A stretch of DNA of 64,000 nt from Cupriavidus consociatus (GCF_017814975.1 NZ_JAGIQA010000034.1:23162-87161), one strand, 5' to 3'; positions 37,530 through 46,980 are shown, counted from the first letter of the stretch. A program made the numbers and translations. Notes: generated by a model not told the origin, from the sequence alone.

Positions 37530-38360
37530 ATGCAAGACCGCTACTTCAGCTTTGAATTCTTCCCGCCCAAGACGGCGGAGGGCACGGAGAAGCTGCGCAA
37601 CACGCGCGCGCAGCTCGCCCCGCTCAAGCCCAAGTACATCTCTGTGACGTTCGGCGCCGGCGGCACCACGCAGCAGGGCACGCTCGACGCCGTGCTGGAA
37701 ATCCAGCGCGAGGGCATCGAGGCCGCGCCGCACCTGTCGTGCGTGGGCTCGTCGCGCGATAGCATCCGCGCGGTCCTGCAGCAGTACCGCGAGGGCGGCA
37801 TCCGCCATATCGTCGCACTGCGCGGCGACATGCCGTCGGGCATGGGCGAGATCGGCGAATTCCGCTACGCCAACGAGCTGGTGGAGTTCATCCGGGCCGA
37901 GACCGGCGACTGGTTCAATATCGAAGTCGCGGCGTACCCGGAGTACCACCCGCAGGCGAAGTCGCCACGCCATGACCTCGACAACTTCGTGCGCAAGGTC
38001 AAGGCCGGTGCCGATTCGGCGATCACGCAGTACTTCTACAATGCCGATGCATACTTCCGCTTTGTCGACGACGTGCGCGCGCAGGGCGTGGACGTGCCGA
38101 TCGTGCCGGGCATCATGCCGATCACCAACTACTCGCAGCTGATGCGCTTCTCCGAGATGTGCGGCGCCGAAGTGCCGCGCTGGGTGGCCAAGCGGCTGGA
38201 GAGCTTCGGCGACGACCGCGAATCGATCCGCGCCTTCGGTCTCGACGTGGTCACCGCGCTGTGCGAGCGGCTGCTCGCCGCGGGCGTGCCGGGGCTGCAT
38301 TTCTACACGCTCAATGCGGCCGGCGCGACCAAGGCGATCTGGCAGCGGCTGAAGCTGTAA
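37530..38360 (+). CDS. metF: Methylenetetrahydrofolate reductase
   Basis: A 276-residue flavin TIM-barrel enzyme. FSFEFFPPKTAEG at the start, VTFGAGGTTQQGT, ALRGDMPSG and ITQYFYN are the MetF signatures. It supplies 5-methyl-THF for methionine synthase, closing the loop with ahcY, which regenerates homocysteine. No SAM, SAH or other leader RNA is visible in the 53 bases upstream, unlike metX, metK and ahcY. Confidence 0.95.
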   Translation: MQDRYFSFEFFPPKTAEGTEKLRNTRAQLAPLKPKYISVTFGAGGTTQQGTLDAVLEIQREGIEAAPHLSCVGSSRDSIRAVLQQYREGGIRHIVALRGDMPSGMGEIGEFRYANELVEFIRAETGDWFNIEVAAYPEYHPQAKSPRHDLDNFVRKVKAGADSAITQYFYNADAYFRFVDDVRAQGVDVPIVPGIMPITNYSQLMRFSEMCGAEVPRWVAKRLESFGDDRESIRAFGLDVVTALCERLLAAGVPGLHFYTLNAAGATKAIWQRLKL

Positions 38361-38377
38361 GCGCCGGGACCTCGCCC

Positions 38378-38737
38378 ATGGCCACGCGCCGCCCCGATCC
38401 CTTCATTGAACACCTGCTCGAGCTGATGGGTCCGCTGGCGGCGCGTATCGGGCCGGTGACGGCCAGGCGGATGTTTGGCGGTCACGGCCTGTTCTATGAC
38501 GGGCTGATGTTCGCGCTTGTGTCCGGCGGCACCTGCTACCTGAAGGCGGATGACGCCACGCGCGGCAAGTTCGACGCCGAAGGCAGCGAGCCTTTCCGCT
38601 ACCAGTCCGCGAAGCGCGAGGTCACCATGCGCCACTACCTCAGCCTGCCGCCCGCCGCGCTGGAGTCGCCGGCGGCGATGACGCCGTGGGCGAAGCTGGC
38701 GGTAGAGGCGGCGCTGCGGCTGGGGAATGCGGGCTGA
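38378..38737 (+). CDS. TfoX/Sxy N-terminal domain protein
   Basis: A 119-residue protein of the TfoX N-terminal type: GPVTARRMFGGHGLFYDGLM, YLKADD and FRYQSAKREVTMRHYLSLP are typical. Full-length TfoX/Sxy activates competence genes. Single-domain versions like this one are common in Proteobacteria without a proven role. It begins 17 bases after metF, so it may share its transcript. Confidence 0.85.
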   Translation: MATRRPDPFIEHLLELMGPLAARIGPVTARRMFGGHGLFYDGLMFALVSGGTCYLKADDATRGKFDAEGSEPFRYQSAKREVTMRHYLSLPPAALESPAAMTPWAKLAVEAALRLGNAG

Positions 38738-38785
38738 GCCTGCGCCAGCGCGCAATCCATGCCGAATCGGTGCCATACTCGCCCC

Positions 38786-39529
38786 ATGGTCACCGCCACC
38801 TTCCGCTTCTACGAGGAACTGAACGACTTCCTCGCGCCGGACCAGCGCCGGCGTGACCTGCCCTGCGCGTGCGCGCGCGCCGCGACCGTCAAGCACATGA
38901 TCGAGGCGCTGGGCGTCCCCCATACCGAGGTCGAGCTGATCCTGGTCAACGGCGAGTCCTCCGTCTTCGAACGCCGGCTGCGGGACGGCGACCGGGTCTC
39001 GGTCTATCCCAAGTTCGAGCGCCTCGACGTCACGCCGCTGCTGCGCGTGCGCGAACACCCGCTGCGCCTGATGCATTTCGTCGCCGACGCGCATCTGGGC
39101 GGGCTGGCGCACCTGCTGCGCATGACCGGCTTCGACACCCTCTACGACAACCACTTCGAAGACAGCGAGATCGAGCGCATCGCGGTCGACGAGGGCCGCA
39201 TCGTGCTGACGCGCGACCGCGAACTGCTCAAGCGCCGTGGCATCACGCACGGCTGCTATGTGCGTGCGCTCAAGCCGCGCCAGCAGGTGCGCGAGATCTT
39301 CGCGCGGCTGGACCTGGCGCGCAGCGCGCGGCCGTTCTCGCTGTGCCTGGACTGCAACGTGCCGCTGCACGCGCTGGAAGCGGCCGCCGCGGCCGGGCGC
39401 GTGCCGGAGGGCGTGCTCGAGCGCCATCGCAGCTTCGTCACCTGCGACCAGTGCCGGCGGGTGTTCTGGGAAGGCTCGCACTGGCGCTGCATGCGCGCGC
39501 TGGTGGACGAACTGGTGCAGGCCGGCTGA
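38786..39529 (+). CDS. Mut7-C RNase-domain protein with N-terminal ubiquitin-like domain
   Basis: A 247-residue protein. Residues 1-80 (FRFYEELNDFL...ILVNGESSVF...DGDRVSVYPKF) form a ThiS/MoaD-like ubiquitin fold of the Ub-Mut7-C kind. The rest is Mut7-C (FVADAHLGGLAHLLRM, DEGRIVLTRDRELL), a PIN-like putative RNase with Asp residues, ending in a zinc ribbon of paired CxxC (CLDC and CDQC). The ubiquitin-like domain lacks a terminal GG because it is fused. Targets are unknown. An upstream in-frame ATG at 38759 is an alternative start. Confidence 0.85.
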   Translation: MVTATFRFYEELNDFLAPDQRRRDLPCACARAATVKHMIEALGVPHTEVELILVNGESSVFERRLRDGDRVSVYPKFERLDVTPLLRVREHPLRLMHFVADAHLGGLAHLLRMTGFDTLYDNHFEDSEIERIAVDEGRIVLTRDRELLKRRGITHGCYVRALKPRQQVREIFARLDLARSARPFSLCLDCNVPLHALEAAAAAGRVPEGVLERHRSFVTCDQCRRVFWEGSHWRCMRALVDELVQAG

Positions 39530-39568
39530 ACCCAGGCCGGGCCCGCACGCTGCCGTCACCCTCTTGGG

Positions 39569-40171
39569 CTAGAACGCTCCCGCTTCGGTGACGATCCAGT
39601 CCATCCCCACGTCATGCGGCTGCGCGGGCAGTGCGATGCGGCACGCTTCATAGCCGATGCCGATGGCCACGGGCCGATGCGCCATCGCCGCCAGCGTGCG
39701 GTCGTAGAAGCCGCCGCCGTAGCCCAGGCGGAACTTGTCCGGGCTGAAACCGACACAGGGAATGAGCAGCGCGTCGGGCGTCACGGCCTCGGTACCGTCG
39801 GGGACAGGGATGCCATAGTGGCCCCTGGTCATTGGCGTGTCCGGGTCCCACCGGTGAAAGTCCAGCGGTGCGCCGGGCCGGCTTACCGCCGGCAGCGCCG
39901 CCTGGCGCCCGGGCACCGCCGCGAGCCATTGCGCGACCGCATCGCGCGCGTCGAACTCCTGCTGGATCGGCCAGTAGAAGCCAAGGCAACGCACGGCCAG
40001 GCCCGCCAGCAGCTCGGACAACGTGGCGGCGATGCGCGCATCGGCATCGTTGCGCGCGGGCAGGCCGGCACGCAATGCCAGCAGGCGCGCACGCTGCGCG
40101 CGGCGGTCTTCAGTGGAGTCCGGGAGCGGGGTGGCAGGAGAGGTGGCGGCCGAGGCGGAACTTGAGGACAT
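39569..40171 (-). CDS. 5-formyltetrahydrofolate cyclo-ligase
   Basis: 200 residues from the ATG at 40171. The N-terminal helix RRAQRARLLALRAGLP and the ATP/substrate loop GFSPDKFRLGYGGGFYDRTLA are the family signature. The enzyme returns 5-formyl-THF to the folate pool as 5,10-methenyl-THF, and the neighbouring metF uses the same pool. It is divergent from the lytic transglycosylase gene. The longer frame upstream is antisense to that gene. Confidence 0.9.
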   Translation of the reverse strand: MSSSSASAATSPATPLPDSTEDRRAQRARLLALRAGLPARNDADARIAATLSELLAGLAVRCLGFYWPIQQEFDARDAVAQWLAAVPGRQAALPAVSRPGAPLDFHRWDPDTPMTRGHYGIPVPDGTEAVTPDALLIPCVGFSPDKFRLGYGGGFYDRTLAAMAHRPVAIGIGYEACRIALPAQPHDVGMDWIVTEAGAF

Positions 40172-40280
40172 GGCGTGGGATAATGCCCGCGTCCGAACCA
40201 ACACGGACGGCGGAAGCTGCTGCGGCCCTTGCCTTGCATGGCGGGCACCGGCGCCGCCGTCATCGACAAGGAAGCAAAGA

Positions 40281-42236
40281 ATGCTGAAGGGAGTATATCT
40301 GCAGCGTGCAGGGCGGGCCGCCTGGATTGCCATGGCATGTGCACTGCTTGTCACGCCGGTCCATGCGCAGAAGCGCCCGCAGGCGCCCGTGCGCCAGCAG
40401 CAGCCGGCGGTGATCCCGAGCGATCCCGACGAGGCCTTCGCCGCGCTGCGCGAAGCGGCGCGCAAGAATGACGTGGAGCGCGCCTACGCGATCTCGGCCA
40501 CCCTGGTCGACTACCCGATCCCGTCGTATGTGGAGTACTTCCGCATCAAGCCGCAGATGTTCGACGCCAGTGGCCTGGCGCGCATCGACGCGCCCGACGA
40601 CCAGGTGCGCGCCTTCCTGCAGCGCTACAAGGGCCAGGCCATCGCCGATCGCATGCGCAACGACTGGCTGCTGGTGCTGGGCAAGAAGCGCGACTGGGCC
40701 AACTTCGATGCCGAGTACCCGCAATTCGCGCTCAAGGACGACACCCAGGTCGAATGCTATGCGCTGCTGTCGCGCGCGCTCAAGGGCCAGAACGTTGCCG
40801 CCGAGTCGCGCCAGGCGCTGAGCGATCCGCGCTATTTCGGCGAAGGCTGTGTCGACCTGATCGGCTACCTGGTGCAAAGCCAGCAGATCCAGCGCAGCGA
40901 TGTTGCCTTCCAGGCGCGGCTGGCGCTGGAGCAGAACTACCTCACGCTGGCCGGCAAGATCGCCGCGCTGCTGCCCGATGCGCGCGTCGACGGCGACACG
41001 CTCGCCACCCTCGTCAAGATGGCGCGAACCGACCCGAACCAGGCCGTTGCCTACCTCGGCACCGTCCAGGGCACGTTGTCGCGCGACGAGCAGGGCGCGG
41101 CCTGGGGCGTGATCGGCCAGTTCGCGGCCAAGAAGCTGCTGCCCGAAGCGGCAACCTACTACCGCCGCCAGATGGACCTGGGCGGCAACCAGTGGCTGTC
41201 CGACGACACCCAGGAATGGCGCGTGCGCTCCGCGCTGCGCCAGGGCGACTGGAAGCAGGTGCGCCAGGCGGTCGAGCTGATGCGTCCCGAGCTGCGCGCC
41301 AAGGATCCGGCGTGGCTCTACTGGTACGGCCGCGCGCTCAAGGCCGAAGGCCGCGACACCGAGGCGCAGCAGAACTTCCAGCAGATCGCCGGCCAGTTCA
41401 ATTTCTATGGCCAGCTCGCCAGCGAAGAACTGGGCAACCGCATCACGCTGCCCGCGCGCGCCACGGTCAGCGATGCCGAAGCCAATGCCATGCGCTCGCG
41501 TGCCGGTTTCCAGCGCGCGCAGAAGTTCTATGCGATGAGCATGCGCTTCGAGGGCAACCGCGAATGGAACTGGGAGCTGCGCGGCATGAACGACCGCGAG
41601 CTGCTCGCCTCGGCGGAGTACGCGCGCCGTCTCGAACTGCTCGACCGCACCGTCAATACCGCCGACCGCACCCGCAACGAGCATGACTTCGGGCTGCGCT
41701 TCCTGATGCCATACCGCGACATCATGCAGCGCGCGACCGACGATGTCGGCCTCGACATGGCGTGGGTCTACGGACTGATCCGGCAGGAATCCCGCTTCAT
41801 CATGGACGCGCGCTCGTCCGCCGGCGCGCACGGCCTGATGCAGGTGATGCCGGCGACGGCCAAGTACGTGGCGCGCAAGATCGGCATGAACGATTTCTCG
41901 CCGCAGATGATGGGGGATCCCAACATCAACATCCTGCTCGGCACCAATTACCTGAACATGGTGCTGACCGACTTGGACAGTTCGTGGACGCTGGCGTCGG
42001 CCGCGTACAACGCCGGTCCGGGCCGGCCCAAGGCCTGGCGCAGCACACTGGCACGGCCCGTGGAAGGCGCGATCTTTGCAGAGACCATCCCGTTCAATGA
42101 AACGCGCGGCTATGTGAAGAATGTGCTTTCCAACGCTACGTACTATGCTGCATTGATGAGTGGCCGTCCGCAGTCGCTGAAATCGCGGCTGGGGACGGTC
42201 GCGCCGTCGCCGGTGACCACCACCAGCCTGCCCTGA
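40281..42236 (+). CDS. slt: Soluble lytic murein transglycosylase
   Basis: A 651-residue periplasmic enzyme with a signal peptide (AWIAMACALLVTPVHAQ). A long alpha-superhelical region of TPR-like repeats leads into the SLT domain with the catalytic Glu503 in IRQESRF, SSAGAHGLMQVMPATAK and AYNAGPGR. It cleaves murein strands to anhydro-muropeptides, the substrate of AmpG in the same window. The start at 40281 has AAGGAAG upstream. The frame upstream is antisense to the cyclo-ligase gene. Confidence 0.92.
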   Translation: MLKGVYLQRAGRAAWIAMACALLVTPVHAQKRPQAPVRQQQPAVIPSDPDEAFAALREAARKNDVERAYAISATLVDYPIPSYVEYFRIKPQMFDASGLARIDAPDDQVRAFLQRYKGQAIADRMRNDWLLVLGKKRDWANFDAEYPQFALKDDTQVECYALLSRALKGQNVAAESRQALSDPRYFGEGCVDLIGYLVQSQQIQRSDVAFQARLALEQNYLTLAGKIAALLPDARVDGDTLATLVKMARTDPNQAVAYLGTVQGTLSRDEQGAAWGVIGQFAAKKLLPEAATYYRRQMDLGGNQWLSDDTQEWRVRSALRQGDWKQVRQAVELMRPELRAKDPAWLYWYGRALKAEGRDTEAQQNFQQIAGQFNFYGQLASEELGNRITLPARATVSDAEANAMRSRAGFQRAQKFYAMSMRFEGNREWNWELRGMNDRELLASAEYARRLELLDRTVNTADRTRNEHDFGLRFLMPYRDIMQRATDDVGLDMAWVYGLIRQESRFIMDARSSAGAHGLMQVMPATAKYVARKIGMNDFSPQMMGDPNINILLGTNYLNMVLTDLDSSWTLASAAYNAGPGRPKAWRSTLARPVEGAIFAETIPFNETRGYVKNVLSNATYYAALMSGRPQSLKSRLGTVAPSPVTTTSLP

Positions 42237-42342
42237 CGGGCACCCGACGGGACGGGCCGCTGGTGTGCCGTGCCGGGCGCGTTGCGGCGGCCCGGCTGGC
42301 GCAATGCGCCGCGACGTGCAGTCCACTTTGCACGGAGGCATC

Positions 42343-43365
42343 ATGCAGACCAGCAACGTCCTAGTCATCGGTGGTGCCGGCTTTATCGGCAGCCACCTTG
42401 TCTCGCGCCTGGCCGGCGCCGCCTCTGCCTCCGGTGCGCCGCTGGAACCGGGCAGCAATCCCGATTCGCCGATCGCCCCCGATCGCATCGTGGTCGGCAC
42501 CCGCAACGTCGAGCACGCGCAGCACCTTCTGCTGCTGCCGCGCGTCGAGGTAGTGGAGCTGGGGCTGGCCGACAATGCCGCGCTCGATGACGCCATCGGC
42601 TCGCTCGGGGTCGACGGCATCGTCGTCAATCTGGTGGGCGTCCTGCACGGCGAGCGCGCCGATCCCTACGGCGAGGCCTTTGCCAGCGCCCACGTGGAAA
42701 TGGTGCGCCAGATCGTGGCCTCGTGCCTGTCCACCGGCGTGCGCCGGCTGTTGCATATGAGCGCGCTCGGCGCAGACAGCCAGGGGCCGTCGATGTACCT
42801 GCGCAGCAAGGGCGACGGCGAGCGCATCGTGCGCGCCAGCGGGCTGGACTGGACCATTCTGCGGCCGTCGGTGGTGTTCGGCCCGGACGATCATTTTCTC
42901 AACCTGTTCGCGCAGATGCAGCAGATGGCGCCGGTGGTGCCGCTGGCGTGCGCGCAGGCGCGCTTCCAGCCGGTGTTTGTGCAGGATGTGGTGCAGGCCT
43001 TTCTCAATGCCATGGTCAACCCGGCCACCATCGGCCGTGGCTATGAACTGGGCGGCCCGCAGGTCTATACGCTGGAGGAGCTGGTACGCTTCGCCGGCCG
43101 CGCATCCGGCCATCCGCGTCCGGTGATCGCGCTGCCGGACGCGCTGGCGCGGGTGCAGGCGACCATCATGGAACATATGCCCGGCGATCCGCTGCTGTCG
43201 CGCGACAACCTCGATTCGATGCAGCTGGACAACGTGCTCGAACATCCGGTCGCGCCGGAGCTGGACCTGCATCCGGCCAGCCTGGAGTCCGTGATGACCG
43301 ACGCGCTGGCCGGGCGCAACCGCGATGCCGCGCTGACTTCGATGCGCGCCAGCGTGCACCGCTGA
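42343..43365 (+). CDS. NAD(P)-binding epimerase-like protein of the complex I NDUFA9 subunit family
   Basis: A 340-residue extended SDR: VIGGAGFIGSHLV at residues 8-20, LRSKGDGERIVRASGLDWTILRPSVVFGP in the middle and VQDVVQAFLNAM after it, as in bacterial NDUFA9-like proteins. Such proteins are often called NADH-ubiquinone oxidoreductase 39-kDa subunit homologues, although a role in bacterial complex I is unproven. The ATG at 42343 follows GGAGGC. It lies downstream of slt on the same strand. Confidence 0.82.
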   Translation: MQTSNVLVIGGAGFIGSHLVSRLAGAASASGAPLEPGSNPDSPIAPDRIVVGTRNVEHAQHLLLLPRVEVVELGLADNAALDDAIGSLGVDGIVVNLVGVLHGERADPYGEAFASAHVEMVRQIVASCLSTGVRRLLHMSALGADSQGPSMYLRSKGDGERIVRASGLDWTILRPSVVFGPDDHFLNLFAQMQQMAPVVPLACAQARFQPVFVQDVVQAFLNAMVNPATIGRGYELGGPQVYTLEELVRFAGRASGHPRPVIALPDALARVQATIMEHMPGDPLLSRDNLDSMQLDNVLEHPVAPELDLHPASLESVMTDALAGRNRDAALTSMRASVHR

Positions 43366-43519
43366 AGGGCGGTGGGGCCGGGCCGCGGGTGGCCTATGTG
43401 ACCCATTTTCGGATCGGTTGCGAGCGCAATTCACTTTGAGGCAGGCTGGCGCGCTGGCAAAATGACCGGTCCGGCGCGCCGCCGCCGTCTCCCTTCGCCT
43501 CCTCCCCCAAGGACCTACG

Positions 43520-44209
43520 ATGAAGCTCGTCATCGGCAACAAGAATTACTCTTCCTGGTCGCTGCGCCCCTGGCTGCTGATGCGCCAGGCCGGCATTGAA
43601 TTCGAAGAGGTACAGGTGCGCCTGTTCACCGGCAGCTTCGCCGCCGAGATCGCGCGCTATTCTCCGGCCGGCAAGGTGCCCGCGCTGGTCGATGGCGACG
43701 TTACCGTGTGGGACTCGCTGGCGATCGCCGAATACGTGGCCGAGCGCTTCCCGGAAAAGACGCTGTGGCCCGCCGACCGCGCCGAGCGCGCGGTGGCGCG
43801 CGCGGTTTGCGCCGAGATGCATTCGGGTTTCGGCAACCTGCGCAGCCAGTTGCCGATGAACGTGACCGCGGTGCTGCCCGGACGCGGCTGGAACGTGGCG
43901 GTGCAGCGCGATGTCGACCGCATTGCCGCGATCTGGGGCGGCTTGCGCCAGCAGCATGGCGCGCGCGGCCCGTTCCTGTTCGGCGAATTCACCGTGGCCG
44001 ACGCCTTTTTCGCGCCGGTGGTGAGCCGCTTTGCCACCTACGGCATCCACCTGCCGGAAGACGCCAAGGCCTATGCCGACTTCATGCTGGCGCTGCCGAC
44101 GATGCAGGAATGGATTGCCGCCGCGCGCGAGGAGCGCGATTTCCTGGCCGACGACGAGCCTTACCGCGTGGCGCCCGACCGGCCCGACGCGATCATCGTC
44201 AACCACTGA
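43520..44209 (+). CDS. Glutathione S-transferase family protein
   Basis: A 229-residue protein. The N-terminal thioredoxin-like domain starts MKLVIGNKNYSSWSLRPWLL and has AGKVPALVDGD, the cis-Pro loop, and WDSLAIAEYVAE for glutathione binding. The all-helical C-terminal domain has FLFGEFTVADAFFAPV. This is the YfcF/maleylacetoacetate-isomerase-like GST group, detoxifying by conjugation. The substrate is unknown. The stop codon lies inside an 11-bp tandem repeat (44201-44244). Confidence 0.9.
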   Translation: MKLVIGNKNYSSWSLRPWLLMRQAGIEFEEVQVRLFTGSFAAEIARYSPAGKVPALVDGDVTVWDSLAIAEYVAERFPEKTLWPADRAERAVARAVCAEMHSGFGNLRSQLPMNVTAVLPGRGWNVAVQRDVDRIAAIWGGLRQQHGARGPFLFGEFTVADAFFAPVVSRFATYGIHLPEDAKAYADFMLALPTMQEWIAAAREERDFLADDEPYRVAPDRPDAIIVNH

Positions 44210-44244
44210 GCAACCACTGAGCAATCACTGAGCAATCATTGAGC
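44201..44244. repeat. 11-bp tandem repeat (x4) over the GST stop codon
   Basis: Units AACCACTGAGC, AACCACTGAGC, AATCACTGAGC and AATCATTGAGC follow without gaps. The first carries the GST stop (TGA 44207-44209). Because 11 is not a multiple of 3, the repeats put a TGA in all three frames. Confidence 0.9.
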
Positions 44245-44291
44245 AGTGTGCGCCGGCGCCGTGCGCCGGCACCAGAGAAAAGGCCACAACA

Positions 44292-45539
44292 ATGCAGGTG
44301 TATGCCGTCGGCGGCGCGATCCGCGACGAACTGCTGGGCAAGCCCAGCCAGGACCGCGACTACGTAGTCGTCGGCGCGACCCCGCACGAGATGGAAGCCG
44401 CGGGCTATCGTCCCGTCGGCAAGGATTTCCCGGTCTTCCTGCATCCGCGCACCCATGAGGAATACGCGCTGGCGCGCACCGAGCGCAAGACCGCGATGGG
44501 CTACAAGGGCTTTGCCTTCTACTGCGAGCCTGATGTCACGCTGGAAGACGACCTGGTCCGGCGCGACCTGACCATCAATGCGATGGCGCGCGAGGTCGAT
44601 GCCAACGGCAACCTGGTTGGGCCGGTGCTTGACCCGCACGGCGGCCAGCGCGACCTGCAGGCGCGCCTGTTCCGCCATGTCTCGGATGCCTTCGCCGAAG
44701 ACCCGGTCCGCATCCTGCGGCTGGCGCGCTTCGCCGCGCGCTTCCACGAGTTCACCGTCGCTGCCGAGACCCAGCGCCTGATGCGCGAGATGGTGACGGC
44801 CGGCGAGGTCGATGCGCTGGTGCCCGAGCGCGTCTGGCAGGAACTCGCGCGCGGCCTGATGGAAGCGCATCCGTCACGGATGTTCGAGGTGCTGCGCGAA
44901 TGCGGCGCGCTGGCGCGGCTGCTGCCCGAGCTTGACTGCCTGTGGGGCGTGCCGCAGCGCGCCGATTTCCATCCCGAGGTCGATACCGGCGTGCACGTGA
45001 TGATGGTGATCGATACCGCCGCCGCGATGGGCGCGCCGTTGCCGGTGCGCTTTGCCGCGCTGGTGCACGACCTGGGCAAGGGCACTACGCCCGAGGACGT
45101 GCTGCCGCGCCATATCGGCCACGAGACGCGCAGCGTCAAGCTGCTGGAAGAGGTCTGCGCGCGGCTGCGCGTGCCCAACGATTGCCGCGACCTGGCGCTG
45201 GTGGTGGCGCGCGAGCACGGCAATATCCACCGTTCGCTGGAATTCAGCGCCGCCGCGGTGGTGCGGCTGCTGGAACGCTGCGACGCACTGCGCAAGCCTG
45301 ACCGCTTCGGGCTGGCGCTGCAGGCGTGCGAGGCCGACAAGCGCGGCCGCAAAGGCTTCGAGCACAGCGACTATCCGCAGGCGGCGCGGCTGCTGGCCGC
45401 GCGTGAAGCCGCGGCAGGTGTCGATGCCGGCGCGATCGCGCGCGCCTGCGCGGACGACGTGGGACAGATCAAGGACCGCGTCCATGCGGCCCGGGTCGCG
45501 GCCGTGGGGCAGCGACTGGGCGAGCACGCGCCGGAGTGA
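44292..45539 (+). CDS. cca: Multifunctional CCA-adding enzyme (tRNA nucleotidyltransferase)
   Basis: A 415-residue protein. The nucleotidyltransferase head has VGGAIRDELLG and DRDYVVVGATP with the two metal Asp, then RRDLTINAMA. The C-terminal HD domain has ALVHDLGKGTT, typical of the gammaproteobacterial/betaproteobacterial long form with phosphatase/phosphodiesterase activity. It repairs or adds the 3' CCA of tRNA. The tRNA-Cys in this window already encodes CCA, so cca has mainly a repair role there. Confidence 0.95.
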   Translation: MQVYAVGGAIRDELLGKPSQDRDYVVVGATPHEMEAAGYRPVGKDFPVFLHPRTHEEYALARTERKTAMGYKGFAFYCEPDVTLEDDLVRRDLTINAMAREVDANGNLVGPVLDPHGGQRDLQARLFRHVSDAFAEDPVRILRLARFAARFHEFTVAAETQRLMREMVTAGEVDALVPERVWQELARGLMEAHPSRMFEVLRECGALARLLPELDCLWGVPQRADFHPEVDTGVHVMMVIDTAAAMGAPLPVRFAALVHDLGKGTTPEDVLPRHIGHETRSVKLLEEVCARLRVPNDCRDLALVVAREHGNIHRSLEFSAAAVVRLLERCDALRKPDRFGLALQACEADKRGRKGFEHSDYPQAARLLAAREAAAGVDAGAIARACADDVGQIKDRVHAARVAAVGQRLGEHAPE

Positions 45540-45558
45540 GACGCCGCGGCGGCTGTTC

Positions 45559-45753
45559 CTACAACAGCTTGCCGATCACCAGCGCCACCAGCGACAGCAG
45601 GATCGTCGATGCGAACGGCAGCACGAATTCCCGCCCGAACAGGCGGAAGCGCACGTCTCCCGGCAGCCGTCCCAGCCCGATCTTCTGCAGCCACGGCAGC
45701 GCCGCGGACAGGATGATCACGCTCAGGAAGATGGTGAGGGTCCACCGCAGCAT
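45559..45753 (-). CDS. DUF2905 small membrane protein
   Basis: A 64-residue protein with two membrane helices around the conserved LGRLPGDVRFR segment, which defines DUF2905. The function is unknown. It is 15 bases downstream of the MidA-like methyltransferase gene on the same strand and may be cotranscribed with it. It is convergent with cca. Confidence 0.88.
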   Translation of the reverse strand: MLRWTLTIFLSVIILSAALPWLQKIGLGRLPGDVRFRLFGREFVLPFASTILLSLVALVIGKLL

Positions 45754-45768
45754 GGCGTTCGCGATGGC

Positions 45769-46980
45769 TTACAGGGTGTGGCAGCGGTCGCCGCGGGCGA
45801 AGCCGGCCAGCGGCTCGCTCTGGTCCGTGCCGTCGTCGAGGCCCCGCGTCAGCGCGATGACCTTGAACAGCTCGCCCATTTCCGCTTCGGACAACAGCTT
45901 CTGCACGGCGTTGGCCTGCGGCAGGAAGGCGCGCGCATCGGACGGGTCCAGCGCCATCAGCAGCTCGGTGATGCCGGCGTTCATCAGGAAGCGCGCCTGC
46001 GCGGCAAAGCCCGACACCGTCAGCCCGGTTTCCACCGCGGCGGCGGCGATGCCGCTGAAATTGACGTGCGCGGTGATGTCCTGCAGGCCCGGGTAGAGGA
46101 AGGGGTCCGGATGCGCGTGATGCCGGTAGTGGCACATCAGCGTGCCGCCCGTGCGCTGCGGATGGTAGTACTCGGCGGCGGGAAAGCCGTAGTCGATGAA
46201 GAAGGCGGCGCCGCGTGACAGCATCGCGCCGACGGCACGCGTGAAGCCCTCGGCTTCGGCGTGGGTCTCGGTGACGATATCGTGGTCGCCGGGGATGTCC
46301 CGGAGCATCGCCGGCACGTCGGCCGCGGCGATCACGCGGTCCTCGAAGCGGAACGCGGCAGCCGCGCCGGCTTCCGTGGATTCGGTGCGCGCCACGCCGC
46401 GCTCGTGCCAGCGGCCGCCGCTGCGTGCGTAGAGCTGCACCGGCATCGCATCGAGCACCTCGTTGCCGACAATGATGCCTTCGAAGCTGTCGGGCAATGC
46501 ATCCAGCCAGCGCACGCGCGCGGCCAGGTGCGGGGCGCGCTGCGCCAGCGTTTCCTGCTGGCGCGCGCGCAGTTCGCCCGACAGTTCGACGATCGCGTAT
46601 TCCTTCGGCAGCTGGCCTTCCTGCTCCAGCCCGAGCAGCAGGTCCGCGGCAAGGCGGCCGGTGCCGGCGCCGAACTCCATCATCCGCGGCAGGTCCTGCG
46701 CCACCAGCGGCGCAAACTGGCGCGCCAGCGTGCGCGCGAAGAACGGACTGAGCTCCGGTGCGGTGATGAAGTCGCTGCCGTCGCGGGCATCGCGCCCGAA
46801 CTTGGCCGAGCCGCCGCTGTAGTAGCCCAGGCCGGGGGCGTACAGCGCCAGCGCCATATAGCGGTCAAAGCCGGTCCAGCCGCCGGCCGCATCGATCGAT
46901 TCGCCAATACGGGCAGCAAGGGTATCGGAAGCGGCCTGCGCGTCGGCGGGGGGAAGGGGTAAACTAGCGGCTTTCTGCAT
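45769..46980 (-). CDS. SAM-dependent methyltransferase, MidA/NDUFAF7-like
   Basis: A 403-residue protein. RYMALALYAPGLGYYSGG and FGRDARDGSDFITAPELSPFFA open the family fold. The SAM site is MEFGAGTGRLAADLL, and VGNEVLDAMPVQ follows. NDUFAF7/MidA homologues in mitochondria methylate an arginine of complex I, but the bacterial target is unknown. The start at 46980 is 15 bases from the divergent SDR gene, so the two promoters must overlap the 5' ends of the genes. Confidence 0.88.
   Translation of the reverse strand: MQKAASLPLPPADAQAASDTLAARIGESIDAAGGWTGFDRYMALALYAPGLGYYSGGSAKFGRDARDGSDFITAPELSPFFARTLARQFAPLVAQDLPRMMEFGAGTGRLAADLLLGLEQEGQLPKEYAIVELSGELRARQQETLAQRAPHLAARVRWLDALPDSFEGIIVGNEVLDAMPVQLYARSGGRWHERGVARTESTEAGAAAAFRFEDRVIAAADVPAMLRDIPGDHDIVTETHAEAEGFTRAVGAMLSRGAAFFIDYGFPAAEYYHPQRTGGTLMCHYRHHAHPDPFLYPGLQDITAHVNFSGIAAAAVETGLTVSGFAAQARFLMNAGITELLMALDPSDARAFLPQANAVQKLLSEAEMGELFKVIALTRGLDDGTDQSEPLAGFARGDRCHTL

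Noticed and set aside
44201..44244. CRISPR-like array
   Set aside because: Units are 11 bp and directly adjacent without spacers, so it is a simple tandem repeat. No other array or cas gene was seen.
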